57,841 bases of DNA, taken from Allobosea sp. Root483D1 (GTDB lineage: Bacteria > Pseudomonadota > Alphaproteobacteria > Rhizobiales > Beijerinckiaceae). The notes under the pieces were generated by a model. That model saw only the letters and a program-made list of their open reading frames with translations, did no database searches and was not told the origin of the DNA. Within the stretch, counting starts at the first letter, position 1. Each line of letters opens with the position of its first letter. Of the stretch, positions 48,539-57,797 are shown piece by piece. The position numbers and the translations under genes are program-made. The DNA lies in assembly GCF_001429505.1 (NCBI RefSeq), contig NZ_LMJW01000006.1, positions 1 through 57,841 of the forward strand. Direction: 5' to 3'.

Positions 48539-48981
48539 CCGACCGCGCGTTGCGGCAGGATGAGCGCCTTCGGGCCGATATTCAGGCTGATCTGCAGGCT
48601 CTCGGCGATACGGTGGGCGCGGTCGATGAACAGGAACTTGGCCGGACCTGTGCAGAGCTCGGCGACCGTCGCCTCGAACAGCGAAAGCCAGCGCTCGAAA
48701 TGCTGCATCTCGAGCGGGAGCGGCATGTGGACCTGCTGCGGCTTGCCGCGATAGCGCCCGCTCATCAGCGTCACCGACGACCAGAAGTCGCGCAGCTTGG
48801 AAAGGTGCGGCCCCCAGTCGTCGCCGAGCTTGGCGAGGAAGATCGGGCCGATCAGCTGGTCCTGGCGGACGCGGTCATAGAAGGTATCGACCAGCTCGGC
48901 GATCAGCTCTTCGGTGATCCGCTCGGGGAGCGGAGCAGAGCCTTGCCCAGAAAAGTGGTCACCGGTTTTCTGAGTAGGCAA
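48535..48981 (-). CDS. truncated hemoglobin, group III type
   Basis: A 2-on-2 globin of 148 residues or fewer. ELVDTFYDRVRQDQLIGPIF, LRDFWSSVTLMSGRYRGKPQQVHMPLP and HFERWLSLFEATV (proximal His candidate) match group III members. The first possible start codon is a TTG inside a mosaic palindromic repeat, with an in-frame stop two codons before it, and no ATG or GTG occurs until about codon 66. The first ~15 residues (PTQKTGDHFSGQGSA) are therefore repeat-encoded, or the gene has lost its start. Confidence 0.8.
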   Translation of the reverse strand: MPTQKTGDHFSGQGSAPLPERITEELIAELVDTFYDRVRQDQLIGPIFLAKLGDDWGPHLSKLRDFWSSVTLMSGRYRGKPQQVHMPLPLEMQHFERWLSLFEATVAELCTGPAKFLFIDRAHRIAESLQISLNIGPKALILPQRAVG

Positions 48982-48986
48982 GGCTC
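48938..48986 (+). repeat. mosaic palindromic repeat, copy 4 (module A only)
   Basis: The core AGAAAAGTGGTCACCGGTTTTCT is flanked by arms GAGCCTTGCC (48938-48947) and GGCAAGGCTC (48977-48986), a third arm sequence that remains fully complementary. No module B follows. It spans the apparent start codon of the globin gene and ends 12 bases from the actR stop. Confidence 0.82.
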
Positions 48987-48998
48987 AAAACCTCAGAC

Positions 48999-49574
48999 TC
49001 ATCGCGGCGCGCGCTTGGCGAGGATGCGCTGCAGGGTGCGCCGGTGCATGCCGAGCCGGCGTGCCGTCTCCGAGACATTGCGGCTGCACAATTCGTAGAC
49101 GCGCTGGATATGCTCCCAGCGGACACGGTCGGCCGACATGGGGTTTTCCGGCGGCACCGGGCGCGCATTCGGGCCAGCGGCCAGCGCCGAATGGATCTCG
49201 TCGGCATCGGCAGGCTTCGCCAGGAAGTCGAAAGCGCCGAGCTTCACCGCGCTTACAGCCGTCGCGATATTGCCGTAGCCGGTCAGGACGACGCCGCGCG
49301 CATCGGGGCGCTTCTCCTTCAGCCGCGCGATGACGTCGAGCCCGTTGCCGTCGCCGAGACGCAGGTCGATCACCGCGAAGGCCGGCGCAGCTTCCTCGAC
49401 CGCCGCCAGTCCGGCCTCGACGGATTCGGCTATCCGTACCGAATAGCCCCGTCCTTCCATGGCACGGGCCAGGCGGTTCAGAAACGGCTTGTCGTCGTCG
49501 ACGAGCAGAAGGGACATGTCCCTGCCGGCATTGTCGGTGAGTTCGCCTGTCGTCGGCGCCGTGTCCATCGCCAT
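48999..49574 (-). CDS. regA: redox response regulator RegA/ActR/PrrA
   Basis: A global redox response regulator of 191 residues. The receiver domain has D27-D28 in LLLVDDDKPF, the phospho-acceptor D70 in AVIDLRLGDG and K119. A Pro-rich linker (GPNARPVPPENPM) leads to the nearly invariant Fis-type DNA-binding domain (RVYELCSRNVSETARRLGM, then HRRTLQRILAKRAPR). I chose ATG 49574; the ATG two codons on has better spacing from AGGAG. It follows its sensor kinase gene on the same strand. Confidence 0.95.
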   Translation of the reverse strand: MAMDTAPTTGELTDNAGRDMSLLLVDDDKPFLNRLARAMEGRGYSVRIAESVEAGLAAVEEAAPAFAVIDLRLGDGNGLDVIARLKEKRPDARGVVLTGYGNIATAVSAVKLGAFDFLAKPADADEIHSALAAGPNARPVPPENPMSADRVRWEHIQRVYELCSRNVSETARRLGMHRRTLQRILAKRAPR

Positions 49575-49652
49575 CTTCTCCTGCCGGGCGGTCGCTGCCG
49601 GGCTCAACATCCACTGTATCGATTGCGCGACGCGCTGAAACGCCGCAACGCC

Positions 49653-51005
49653 TCATTCTGTCGCATATGGGGCCAAAAGCTCCGGGTTTGAAGGTGCGGC
49701 GGTTCGATCGTCGCGCTCGAAGACGGCGCGCAGCCAAGCGATCCGGATGCTCGCGCCGGTCGCCGGCAGCGGCAGGTTGGAGAATTCGAGCGTCGCACCG
49801 CTGCGCTCCAGCAGCGTCTTGGCGATAAACAGGCCTAGTCCGAGGCCGCCCCCGGCACGCGATTCCTTGGCATGCGAGCGCGAGAGATAAGGGTCGCCCG
49901 CCCGCATCAGAACCTCGGGCGTGAAGCCTGGCCCGTCATCGGCAATGGTCAGGATGACCGTGCTTTCCGTCCACAGCGCGGTGATCGTCACCTTGGAGCG
50001 GGCGAAGTCGACGGCGTTGTCGACGATGTTGCCGAGCCCGTAATTCATGCCGGGATTGCGTCGGCAGACTGGCTCGGGCTTGTCACCGATGAGCGTGATC
50101 TCGAAGGGCACGCCGAAGGGCCGCTGCGGCCCCGCCGCTTCCTCGATGAGCAGGCTGAGCGAGAGCTGGTCGAGCGGCCCGGCATCGTCATCCTGGAGCG
50201 AGGTGAGCTTGCCGAGGATGCCGCGGCAGCGCTGGACCTGTTCGCGCAGCAAGGTGATGTCCTCTGCCATCTCGCCTTCGGCCGGGGCGAGGCGTGAGAG
50301 TTCGCGGGCGACCAGCGCAATCGTCGCGAGCGGGGTGCCGAGCTCGTGCGCGGCCGCGGCCGCGAGGCCGTCGAGCTGCGAGAGGTGCTGCTCGCGCGCC
50401 AGCACCAGCTCGGTCGCTGCCAGCGCCTCTGAGAGATCACGCGCTTCCTTGGCGACGCGCCAGGCATAGATGCCGGTGAAGCCGAGTCCGAGCAGCAGGG
50501 CGATCCAGTTGCCGAGCTGGTATTGCGGCGGCAACACCGGGCGCTCCGTCCCGGCCCAGGGCAGGGGCCAGTGCAGGAACACCAGCAGCGTGGCGAGCCC
50601 GGCGGCGAGCAGGCCCAGCGCCAGCGTATGCCGCGGCGGCAGCGCCGTCGCCGAGATCATCACCGGCGCCAGGAACAGGATCGCGAACGGGTTCTGCAGC
50701 CCGCCGGTGAGATAGAGCAGCGCCGCGAGCTGCAGGATGTCGAAGCCGAGCAGGGCGGTCGCCGCGCCCTCGCCCAGGCGGTGGCTGAGCGGGAAGCGGA
50801 TGCGCAGCGCGATGTTGAGCCAGGCCGACACCGCGATGGCCAGGAAGCACCAGCCGAAGGGCAGGGAGAAGCCGAGCCCGAAATGCACGCCGGCGACGGC
50901 GATGCTCTGGCCGGCGATCGCCAGCCAGCGCAGGCGCACCAGCGTATCGAGCCGCAAATGGCGCGGCGTGCCTCTGGGCGCGGATGGAACGAGGTCTGTA
51001 ATCAT
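49653..51005 (-). CDS. regB: redox sensor histidine kinase RegB/ActS/PrrB
   Basis: The membrane sensor of the RegB/RegA system, 450 residues. Six hydrophobic segments fill residues ~25-185. The quinone-binding heptapeptide GGLQNPF is at 101-107. The phospho-acceptor is H220 in AAAAHELGTPLAT, and the redox-active Cys is C260 in REQVQRCRGIL. N, G1 and G2 boxes follow (GNIVDNAVDFA; DDGPGF; GGGLGLGLFIAKTLL). All elements for redox sensing known from Rhodobacter RegB are present. I chose ATG 51005. Confidence 0.95.
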   Translation of the reverse strand: MITDLVPSAPRGTPRHLRLDTLVRLRWLAIAGQSIAVAGVHFGLGFSLPFGWCFLAIAVSAWLNIALRIRFPLSHRLGEGAATALLGFDILQLAALLYLTGGLQNPFAILFLAPVMISATALPPRHTLALGLLAAGLATLLVFLHWPLPWAGTERPVLPPQYQLGNWIALLLGLGFTGIYAWRVAKEARDLSEALAATELVLAREQHLSQLDGLAAAAAHELGTPLATIALVARELSRLAPAEGEMAEDITLLREQVQRCRGILGKLTSLQDDDAGPLDQLSLSLLIEEAAGPQRPFGVPFEITLIGDKPEPVCRRNPGMNYGLGNIVDNAVDFARSKVTITALWTESTVILTIADDGPGFTPEVLMRAGDPYLSRSHAKESRAGGGLGLGLFIAKTLLERSGATLEFSNLPLPATGASIRIAWLRAVFERDDRTAAPSNPELLAPYATE

Positions 51006-51137
51006 CACGGCGCGCAATCTTCGCAATGCAGCGGGCGGCCGGGAAGGATGAAACTGTGGCTAAACGGCATCACAGGGAAATCTTAGCCCTTTGGACGATT
51101 GAATGAGAACAAATTGTACTTAGGCTGCGTTTTGTGT

Positions 51138-51146
51138 TGCGGTGCA
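51138..51146 (+). promoter_or_regulatory. candidate PhaR site upstream of PHB depolymerase
   Basis: TGCGGTGCA matches the core TGCRNYGCA that I recall for the polyhydroxybutyrate repressor PhaR in Bradyrhizobium. It lies about 40 bases upstream of the depolymerase ATG in the intergenic region shared with regB. The match is short, so this is tentative. Confidence 0.35.
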
Positions 51147-51184
51147 TCGTGAATGCGGCGCTGCGAAAGAGCGAAAGGGCCACC

Positions 51185-52486
51185 ATGTCGTTCGCCTACC
51201 ACGCCTATGAGGCGGTTCATATGATGGTCAGCCCGGCGCGGGCCATGTCCGACGCCATGCAGCTCGCCTTCAAGAACCCGGCGAACCCGCTGACCTATAC
51301 CCCGTTTGGCCGCTCGGTCGCCGCCTCCTGCGAATTGTTCGAGCGCACCACGCGCCGCTATGGCAAGCCCGCCTTCGGCCTCGACGAGACGACGATGAAC
51401 GGCGTCAAGGTCGCGGTCGAGGAGCGTGTCGTCTGGCAGCGTCCCTTCTGCAACCTGGTCTATTTCGACCGGCAGGTCGGCGCGCGTCGCAAGCCGCAGC
51501 CCAAGGTGCTGCTGGTCGCGCCGATGTCCGGCCACTACGCGACGCTGCTGCGCGGCACGGTCGAGACCCTGCTGCCCGACCATGAAATTTACATCACCGA
51601 CTGGGTCGACGCCCGCCTCGTGCCGCTCGCAGCCGGCAACTTCGGTCTCGACGACTATATCGACTACGTCATCGCCATGCTGCAGAAGCTCGGCCCCGAC
51701 ACCCATGTCATGGCCGTCTGCCAGCCTTCCGTGCCCGTCCTCGCCGCGATCGCGCGCATGGAGGCCGAGGGCGACCCCTCTTCGCCGCGCTCGATGACGC
51801 TGATGGGCGGACCGATCGATACCCGCCGCTCGCCGACTGCGGTCAACCAGCTCGCCATGGAGCGCGGTACCGACTGGTTCCGCCGCAACTGCATCACGCG
51901 CGTGCCCTTCCCGCATCTCGGCGCCTTCCGCGAGGTCTATCCCGGCTTCCTGCAGCTTTCGGGCTTCATGGCGATGAACTTCGACAAGCACCTGACCGCC
52001 CATTACGACATGTACAAGCACCTCGTCGCCGGTGACGGCGATTCCGCCGAGAAGCACCGCGACTTCTACGACGAGTACATGGCGGTGATGGACCTGACGG
52101 CCGAGTTCTACCTGGAGACGGTCGACGCCGTGTTCGTCAAGCACGCCTTGCCGAAGGGCGAGATGATGCATCGCGGCGAGCCGGTCGACCTCAAGGCGAT
52201 CCGCGGCGTCGCGCTGATGACGGTCGAGGGCGAGAACGACGACATCTCCGGCGTCGGCCAGACCAAGGCGGCGCATGATCTGTGCGTCAACATCCCCGAC
52301 GAGATGCGGGTCGAGTACCTGCAGAAGGGCGTCGGCCATTACGGCGTCTTCAACGGCTCGCGCTTCCGCTCGGAGATCGCGCCGCGCATCGCCGATTTCA
52401 TGCTCACCCTCGACATGAAGGCAGCCAGCGAGCGCCGCAGCGAGACCGCAGCGACCGCGCGCAAGGCGTTGAAGGTCGCGAGCTGA
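51185..52486 (+). CDS. phaZ: intracellular polyhydroxyalkanoate depolymerase
   Basis: PhaZ mobilises intracellular PHB granules. The 433-residue protein matches the short-chain intracellular depolymerases: LAFKNPANPLTYTPFGRSVAASCELFERTT at the start, in pieces, the nucleophile Cys in MAVCQPSVPVLA, ITDWVDARLVPL, and a C-terminal His in GVGHYGVFNGSRFR. ATG 51185 has AAAGGG upstream; the GTG further out is unlikely. It diverges from regB and may respond to PhaR and redox state. Confidence 0.94.
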   Translation: MSFAYHAYEAVHMMVSPARAMSDAMQLAFKNPANPLTYTPFGRSVAASCELFERTTRRYGKPAFGLDETTMNGVKVAVEERVVWQRPFCNLVYFDRQVGARRKPQPKVLLVAPMSGHYATLLRGTVETLLPDHEIYITDWVDARLVPLAAGNFGLDDYIDYVIAMLQKLGPDTHVMAVCQPSVPVLAAIARMEAEGDPSSPRSMTLMGGPIDTRRSPTAVNQLAMERGTDWFRRNCITRVPFPHLGAFREVYPGFLQLSGFMAMNFDKHLTAHYDMYKHLVAGDGDSAEKHRDFYDEYMAVMDLTAEFYLETVDAVFVKHALPKGEMMHRGEPVDLKAIRGVALMTVEGENDDISGVGQTKAAHDLCVNIPDEMRVEYLQKGVGHYGVFNGSRFRSEIAPRIADFMLTLDMKAASERRSETAATARKALKVAS

Positions 52487-52535
52487 ACTAGCTCGCCTCT
52501 TCCGCTCCGGCTGCGAATCCCGCACAATCGCCGGG

Positions 52536-53276
52536 ATGCGGTTCTCCCTGTTCAGGCGCAAGCCCGATCCCGACCGGATTGAGGTTGCACATGCCGGCAC
52601 GCTCTATCCGGTCGCCGTTAAGCGGCGCTCGACGGCGCGCCGGCTGACGCTGCGCGTCTCGCAGGCGACCGGCGAGATCACGCTGACCCTGCCCGAGCGC
52701 GTCGACTTCATCACCGGCCGCATCTTCGCCGAGAAGCATGGCGGCTGGATCGCGGCGCGCCTCGCCAAGCGGCCGCAGGGCGTGCCCTTCGAGCCCGGCG
52801 CCATCGTGCCATTGCGCGGCGTCCCGCACCGCATCGTGCACTGGACCAAGGTGCGCGGGTTGACCCGCGCCGCGGTGTCGGCCGAGGGCGAGCCGATCAT
52901 CGCGGTCTCCGGTGAGGCCGGCCATGTCGCCCGCCGGGTCAAGGACTTCCTGCGCCGCGAGGCCCTCGCCGATCTCGAAAAGTCGGTGCGCACGCACACC
53001 GCCGTGCTCGGCATCCCTGCCCGCAAGCTCACGCTGCGCGACACCACCAGCCGCTGGGGCTCATGCTCCTCGAAAGGGCATCTCAGCTTCTCCTGGCGCC
53101 TGATCCTCGCGCCGGCGCTGGTGCTCGATTATCTCGCGGCCCATGAGGTCGCGCATCTCAAGGAGATGAACCATTCGCACCGCTTCTGGGCGCTGACGCA
53201 TAAGCTCTGCCCACGCACCGAAGAGGCCGAGGCCTGGCTGAAGCGCCATGGCGCCTCGCTGCACGGCTATGGCTGA
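52536..53276 (+). CDS. YgjP-like metallopeptidase domain protein
   Basis: A 246-residue cytosolic zinc-peptidase-like protein (WLM/SprT-type, DUF45 family). The metal site is AAHEVAHLKEMNHSHRFW (HExxH plus a third His), preceded by LRDTTSRWGSCSSKGHLSFSW, the second family signature. The N-terminal half shows RRSTARRLTLRVSQATGEITLTLP. The substrate is unknown. Its stop overlaps the convergent DUF4105 gene by ten bases. Confidence 0.9.
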   Translation: MRFSLFRRKPDPDRIEVAHAGTLYPVAVKRRSTARRLTLRVSQATGEITLTLPERVDFITGRIFAEKHGGWIAARLAKRPQGVPFEPGAIVPLRGVPHRIVHWTKVRGLTRAAVSAEGEPIIAVSGEAGHVARRVKDFLRREALADLEKSVRTHTAVLGIPARKLTLRDTTSRWGSCSSKGHLSFSWRLILAPALVLDYLAAHEVAHLKEMNHSHRFWALTHKLCPRTEEAEAWLKRHGASLHGYG

Positions 53277-54277
53277 GCACTCGGCACGCCCTCGCGGATC
53301 AGCCGTGAGAAGTCCGGGTCGTCGAGGGATATCGTCCTCGCCCTCTCGCTGATCCGGCCGAGCCGGATGAGCTCTCCCAGCGGCAGATCCTGCCTGACAG
53401 CGCCGATGTCCTTGAGATAGCCCGGCAGATAGCCGGACAACACGACGCGTGGATCGAGAGGCAGCGTGAAGCTCCAGCCGGGCGCGACCGAGCCGACGAG
53501 CCGGTAGACGACCGTGGTGCAGTTGGTGAAGATGGTATTGTACCAGCGCGGCTGCGCAGCCAGCCGGTTCACATCCGCGACATAGGCGAGCAGCACCTCG
53601 CGCGACTGCTCGGGCGAGATGCGCAGGCGGAACATCCGGACGTCCTCGCCGCGCGCATGCGTCCGCAAGCCGACGATATCGCGCTCGTCGGCGGCGACAT
53701 AGGCCATCTCGTAGACCCGGAAGAAACCGGCGAGCGACGACCATTCCTCGCCCTTCTCGCGTCGGACCTCGATCGAGAAGGTGAGCGGCGGCGATTCCTT
53801 GAAGGTGAAGCTGACGAGCAGATGGGCGATCGCCTCGCCCGACCAGTAGGACAGGAAGAGGTCGGCGCCCTCGATCTTCGTCAGGTCGTAGCTGCGCGTT
53901 TCCCAGCGCTGGTCGTAGTCGGCCTCGGTGCGCCAGCGGAAATTACGCAGATTGGCGACGGTGAGCCGGTCGCCCTCTCGCGCGATCTGCGGAAGCCGGG
54001 CGAGTTCGGGAATCCAGTCGCGGTCATGCGAGGGCAGCAGGCTGCTCCACCAGCCGAGCAGGCCGACGAACAGCACCGCAAAGGACAGAGGCAGCCGCGG
54101 CGCGCCGCTCCAGAGCCCGATAGCGCCCGCGATGCCGGCAATGCCGAAACCGATCGCGGCGGCGATGCCGATCGTCCCCGACAGCCGGAATATGAGTAGC
54201 CCGGCACCCCACGCGGTGGCGCCGAGAACAACGATGGTCAGCAGAAGCTGAAGCAAAACGAGAAGGAGGCGGTTCAT
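53267..54277 (-). CDS. DUF4105 membrane protein
   Basis: A 336-residue inner-membrane protein. Three hydrophobic segments occupy the first ~75 residues (LLLVLLQLLLTIVVLGATAWG; IAAAIGFGIAGIAGAIGLW; SFAVLFVGLLGWWSSLL). The rest is the periplasmic DUF4105 domain, containing RNFRWRTEADYDQRWE, DLFLSYW, HLLVSFTF and the conserved Asn-Cys pair in YNTIFTNCTTVVYRL, which suggests a Cys-dependent fold. ATG 54277 has GGAGG at good spacing. The function is unknown. Confidence 0.85.
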   Translation of the reverse strand: MNRLLLVLLQLLLTIVVLGATAWGAGLLIFRLSGTIGIAAAIGFGIAGIAGAIGLWSGAPRLPLSFAVLFVGLLGWWSSLLPSHDRDWIPELARLPQIAREGDRLTVANLRNFRWRTEADYDQRWETRSYDLTKIEGADLFLSYWSGEAIAHLLVSFTFKESPPLTFSIEVRREKGEEWSSLAGFFRVYEMAYVAADERDIVGLRTHARGEDVRMFRLRISPEQSREVLLAYVADVNRLAAQPRWYNTIFTNCTTVVYRLVGSVAPGWSFTLPLDPRVVLSGYLPGYLKDIGAVRQDLPLGELIRLGRISERARTISLDDPDFSRLIREGVPSAQP

Positions 54278-54313
54278 CACCGCCTCCATAGCACGCTTAG
54301 GCGTCGATTGCGT

Positions 54314-55924
54314 TCAAGCCGCGAGCGAGCTCGTCGGCGCCGCCGCCTTCACGGCGTCGTCGACATGGGCTTCGAACTTCTTGAAATTCTCCGCGAACAT
54401 GCCGACCAGCTTCTTCGCCGTCTCGGCGAAGGCAGCTTTGTCCTGCCAGGTTTTGACGGGATAGAGGATGTGCGGCTCGACGCCGGGCACCGAAGTGGGA
54501 ACGGCGAAGCCGAAATAAGGATCCCGGCGGAAGTCGGCGCGGTTGAGCGAGCCGTCGAGCGCCGCCGTCAGCAGGCGGCGCGTCACGCGGATCGGCATGC
54601 GCCGGCCGGTGCCGTAGCCGCCGCCGGTCCAGCCGGTGTTCACCAGCCAGCAATCGACATGGTGCTTGGCGATGAAGTCGCGCAGCAGATTGGCGTATTC
54701 CGACGGATGGCGCGGCAGGAAGGGTGAACCGAAGCAGGTCGAGAATTCCGGCTGCACGCCGACGAGCCCGCGCTCGGTGCCGGCGACCTTGGCGGTGTAG
54801 CCGGAGAGAAAGTGGTACATCGCCTCGGCCGGGGTCAGCTTGGCGATCGGAGGCATCACGCCGAAGGCGTCGGCGGTCAGCATCACGATGTTCTTCGGCG
54901 TGCCGGCTCGGCCCGAGCGCGAGGCATTCGGGATGGCGTCGAGCGGATAGGCCGAGCGGGTGTTCTCGGTCTTGCTCTCATCGTCGAAATCGACCTCGCG
55001 CGAGATCGGATCCATGACGATGTTTTCGAGCACGGTGCCGAAGCGCTGCGAGGCCGCGAAGATCTGCGGTTCGGCCTCGGCCGAGAGGCGGATCGTCTTG
55101 GCGTAGCAGCCGCCTTCGAAATTGAAGATGCCTTCCTTCGACCAGCCGTGCTCGTCGTCGCCGATCAGGGTGCGGTCGGGATCGGCCGAAAGGGTGGTCT
55201 TGCCGGTGCCGGAGAGGCCGAAGAAGATTGCCGGATCGTCCTTGGAGCCGACATTGGCCGAGCAGTGCATCGGCACCACGCCCTTGGCCGGCAGCGTGTA
55301 GTTCAGATAGGTGAAGACCGATTTCTTCATCTCGCCGGCATAGGCCGAGCCGCCGATCAGCACGATCTTGCGGGAGAAGTCGATCGCGACCACCGTCTCG
55401 CTGCGGCAGCCATGGCGTTTCGGATCGGCCTTGAAGCTCGGCAGGTCGACGATCGTCAGCTCGGGCACGTAACCCGCGATCTCGCCGGCCTCGGGCCGGA
55501 TCAGGAGGTTACGAATGAAGAGCGAGTGCCAGGCGAGTTCGGTGAAGACCCGCGCCTTGACCCGGTGGGCCGGGTCGGCGCCGCCATAGAGGTCCTGCGC
55601 GAACAGCTCCTTGCCTTCGGCATGCTTGATGAAGTCGGCGAGCAGGGTCTCGAACTGCTCCGAGGAGATCGCGCCGTTGTTCTCCCACCAGACCGTCTTT
55701 TCGGTCAGGGCGTCCTTGACGACGAACTTGTCCTTGGGCGAGCGGCCGGTATGCGTGCCGGTGTCGGCGCAGAGCGCGCCGCCGCGAGCGAGCTGCGATT
55801 CGCCGCGCCGCAGCGATTCCTCATAGAGGCGCGCCGCCTCAAAATTCCAGTAGACCGCCTTGAGCCCGCGGAAGCCGAATTTGTCGGCGCCGCTGTTCGG
55901 GTTGACGTGACCGATGGTCTCCAC
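54314..55924 (-). CDS. pckA: phosphoenolpyruvate carboxykinase (ATP)
   Basis: PckA converts oxaloacetate to PEP, the entry to gluconeogenesis from C4 acids. The P-loop [28 protein letters not shown], in parts, lies near residue 235, with HCSANVG and [18 protein letters not shown] following. Length 536. The start is a GTG ([17 protein letters not shown]) with AGGAGGAA six bases upstream; the longer frame is unlikely. It is close to chvI, as in other Rhizobiales. Confidence 0.96.
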   Translation of the reverse strand: METIGHVNPNSGADKFGFRGLKAVYWNFEAARLYEESLRRGESQLARGGALCADTGTHTGRSPKDKFVVKDALTEKTVWWENNGAISSEQFETLLADFIKHAEGKELFAQDLYGGADPAHRVKARVFTELAWHSLFIRNLLIRPEAGEIAGYVPELTIVDLPSFKADPKRHGCRSETVVAIDFSRKIVLIGGSAYAGEMKKSVFTYLNYTLPAKGVVPMHCSANVGSKDDPAIFFGLSGTGKTTLSADPDRTLIGDDEHGWSKEGIFNFEGGCYAKTIRLSAEAEPQIFAASQRFGTVLENIVMDPISREVDFDDESKTENTRSAYPLDAIPNASRSGRAGTPKNIVMLTADAFGVMPPIAKLTPAEAMYHFLSGYTAKVAGTERGLVGVQPEFSTCFGSPFLPRHPSEYANLLRDFIAKHHVDCWLVNTGWTGGGYGTGRRMPIRVTRRLLTAALDGSLNRADFRRDPYFGFAVPTSVPGVEPHILYPVKTWQDKAAFAETAKKLVGMFAENFKKFEAHVDDAVKAAAPTSSLAA

Positions 55925-56084
55925 TGGCAATTCCTCCTGCCGAGAAGCCGCCGCCTGACAATGCCGGCGCCGTGATTGGAGCGGGGCGGGCCCCACTATG
56001 GGCCCGATGGACCGGTGAAGTGGAAGGCTCTTTAGGCGGATGATGACGCCGGCTCAAGTCGCGAGGGTAGCTCGTGAGCGGCCC

Positions 56085-56115
56085 TTTGGAATCTAAATCG
56101 TTTAAAAAATCCAGC
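56085..56115 (-). promoter_or_regulatory. A/T-rich pocket upstream of pckA
   Basis: In an otherwise GC-rich genome, the stretch around TCTAAATCGTTTAAAAAATCC is strongly A/T-rich. On the minus strand it contains TTTTTTAAACGATTTAGATT. It lies between the hugZ stop and pckA, about 170 bases before the pckA start. It may hold the pckA promoter or a regulator site, but I cannot assign exact -35 and -10 elements. Confidence 0.3.
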
Positions 56116-56133
56116 TGTGGTGAATCGCCGCGC

Positions 56134-56883
56134 TCAGGTTGCTTCGCGGGCCTTGCCTGCGAGGGCGACGAGGGTTTTGCGCAGCGCGTCCGGCGTCGTC
56201 ACCGGCTCGTCGAAGGGCAGGCGCAGGGCCTTGTCGCCGAGCATCAGGTCGGCGCCATCGGGATCCACGCCGGAGAGGCGCCAGGCGCCCTCCTCGCCGC
56301 CTAGCAGCCGGGTGGCGTAGAGCCCGATCGCGTCGGCATGGTCCTCGTTCATGTGTTCGACCGCGCCTTCCTCCGCCTCGATCAGCGCCTGTGCCTGCGA
56401 GCAGTCGCTGAGCACGTCCCCGGCCTCGAGCTCGTAGGCCCGGCCGAAGCCGCCATTGAGGCTGGCGCGCGCGAGCTTCAGCGCGAAGAAGGAGAAATCG
56501 GGAAAATCGACATAGAGCGAGGCCTTCGGCTGGCGCGCCAGGAAGCGGCGGCGCGCGTGCTGGCCGAAATCTGAGTCGCGTTCGATTTTCTCGGCTGTCG
56601 CCAGCAGTGTGATCCTCGCATGGGCGAGCGGGTCGCCCTTGCCGCCGGGCGCAATCAGCAGGGAGCAGCGCGGATCGGCGATGAGGTTGCCGGTGTGTCC
56701 CGACAGCGAGGAGACCAGGATCAGCGGGGTACCGTCGATGTCGGTGGCGAGGCTGGTCAGGCTGGCGAAGGGGTGTCCCTCCGGCGTCAGCGTCGCCAGG
56801 GAGCCGGAGCGCGCGCTGCGCAGGAGGCCTCGCGCGAGCCCGCGTGCGCTGGCATCGGTCGGCCTGATCGGATCGGTCGCCAT
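56134..56883 (-). CDS. HugZ-like FMN-binding split-barrel protein
   Basis: A 249-residue protein of the pyridoxamine-5'-phosphate-oxidase-like fold with a C-terminal DUF2470 domain, the HugZ/CREG arrangement, in which some members degrade heme. The N-terminal barrel has [51 protein letters not shown], in parts. The C-terminal domain shows [20 protein letters not shown]. Heme binding is not shown by sequence. ATG 56883 was chosen; the region upstream is the divergent chvI promoter. Confidence 0.88.
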   Translation of the reverse strand: MATDPIRPTDASARGLARGLLRSARSGSLATLTPEGHPFASLTSLATDIDGTPLILVSSLSGHTGNLIADPRCSLLIAPGGKGDPLAHARITLLATAEKIERDSDFGQHARRRFLARQPKASLYVDFPDFSFFALKLARASLNGGFGRAYELEAGDVLSDCSQAQALIEAEEGAVEHMNEDHADAIGLYATRLLGGEEGAWRLSGVDPDGADLMLGDKALRLPFDEPVTTPDALRKTLVALAGKAREAT

Positions 56884-57031
56884 GGCACTTTTTTCTGTCT
56901 TAAGGGTTTTCGAGGCGAGACGTAGCGAAACCGCCTTGGCTTGGCTAGATTGCAGCCTTGCTTTGGCCGCTCTCCCGCGAGAGTGGACCCCTTTGATTGC
57001 AACGCCAGAACACAAAGAGCTGGAAAAGCTT

Positions 57032-57733
57032 ATGCCAACCATTGCGCTGGTCGACGACGACCGCAACATCCTGACCTCGGTTTCGATTGCATTGGAGGCC
57101 GAGGGCTATCGCATCCAAACCTATACGGATGGCGCCTCTGCCCTGGATGGGCTGAAGCAGAATCCGCCCGACCTCGCCATCTTCGACATCAAGATGCCGC
57201 GCATGGACGGGATGGAGCTGCTGCGCCGCCTGCGTCAGAAATCCGATCTGCCGGTGATCTTCCTGACCTCCAAGGACGAGGAGATCGACGAGCTCTTCGG
57301 CCTGAAGATGGGCGCCGACGACTTCATCCGCAAACCGTTCTCGCAGCGCCTGCTGGTCGAGCGGGTCAAGGCGATCCTGCGCCGCGCCGGCGCCAAGGAC
57401 GCGAGCGCGGCCCCGCGCACCGAGGACGCCAAGGCGCTGGAGCGCGGCCTGCTGCGGATGGATCCGGAGCGCCATACCTGCACCTGGAAGGGCGAGCCGG
57501 TGACGCTCACCGTCACCGAGTTCCTGATCCTGCAGTCGCTGGCGCAGCGTCCGGGCGTGGTCAAGAGCCGCAACGCGCTGATGGACGCGGCCTATGACGA
57601 CGAGGTCTATGTCGACGACCGCACCATCGACAGCCACATCAAGCGCCTGCGCAAGAAGTTCAATCAGGTCGATATCGAGTTCGACATGATCGAGACGCTC
57701 TACGGCGTCGGCTACCGCTTCAAGGAGACTTGA
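57032..57733 (+). CDS. chvI: OmpR-family response regulator ChvI
   Basis: The response regulator of the ChvG/ChvI (ExoS/ChvI) envelope-stress and acid-response system. The receiver domain starts [20 protein letters not shown], has the phospho-acceptor Asp in [13 protein letters not shown] (near residue 52) and Lys in [11 protein letters not shown]. The winged helix follows with [38 protein letters not shown] and a final [10 protein letters not shown]. Length 233, near identical in style to rhizobial ChvI. It lies close to pckA, a conserved neighbourhood. Confidence 0.95.
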   Translation: MPTIALVDDDRNILTSVSIALEAEGYRIQTYTDGASALDGLKQNPPDLAIFDIKMPRMDGMELLRRLRQKSDLPVIFLTSKDEEIDELFGLKMGADDFIRKPFSQRLLVERVKAILRRAGAKDASAAPRTEDAKALERGLLRMDPERHTCTWKGEPVTLTVTEFLILQSLAQRPGVVKSRNALMDAAYDDEVYVDDRTIDSHIKRLRKKFNQVDIEFDMIETLYGVGYRFKET

Positions 57734-57740
57734 GAAGCAC

Positions 57741-57779
57741 CCCGGCGCGGCCCACGACCACGTTTGCGTGCGCGCCGGG
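57741..57779. terminator. hairpin between chvI and the next gene
   Basis: CCCGGCGCG (57741-57749) and CGCGCCGGG (57771-57779) form a 9-bp stem around a 21-base loop that includes a CACG/CGTG pair. It starts eight bases after the chvI stop. No T-run follows, so it may tune expression of the downstream kinase gene rather than end transcription. Confidence 0.4.
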
Positions 57780-57797
57780 ACAGGGTATGAGCCGCTC

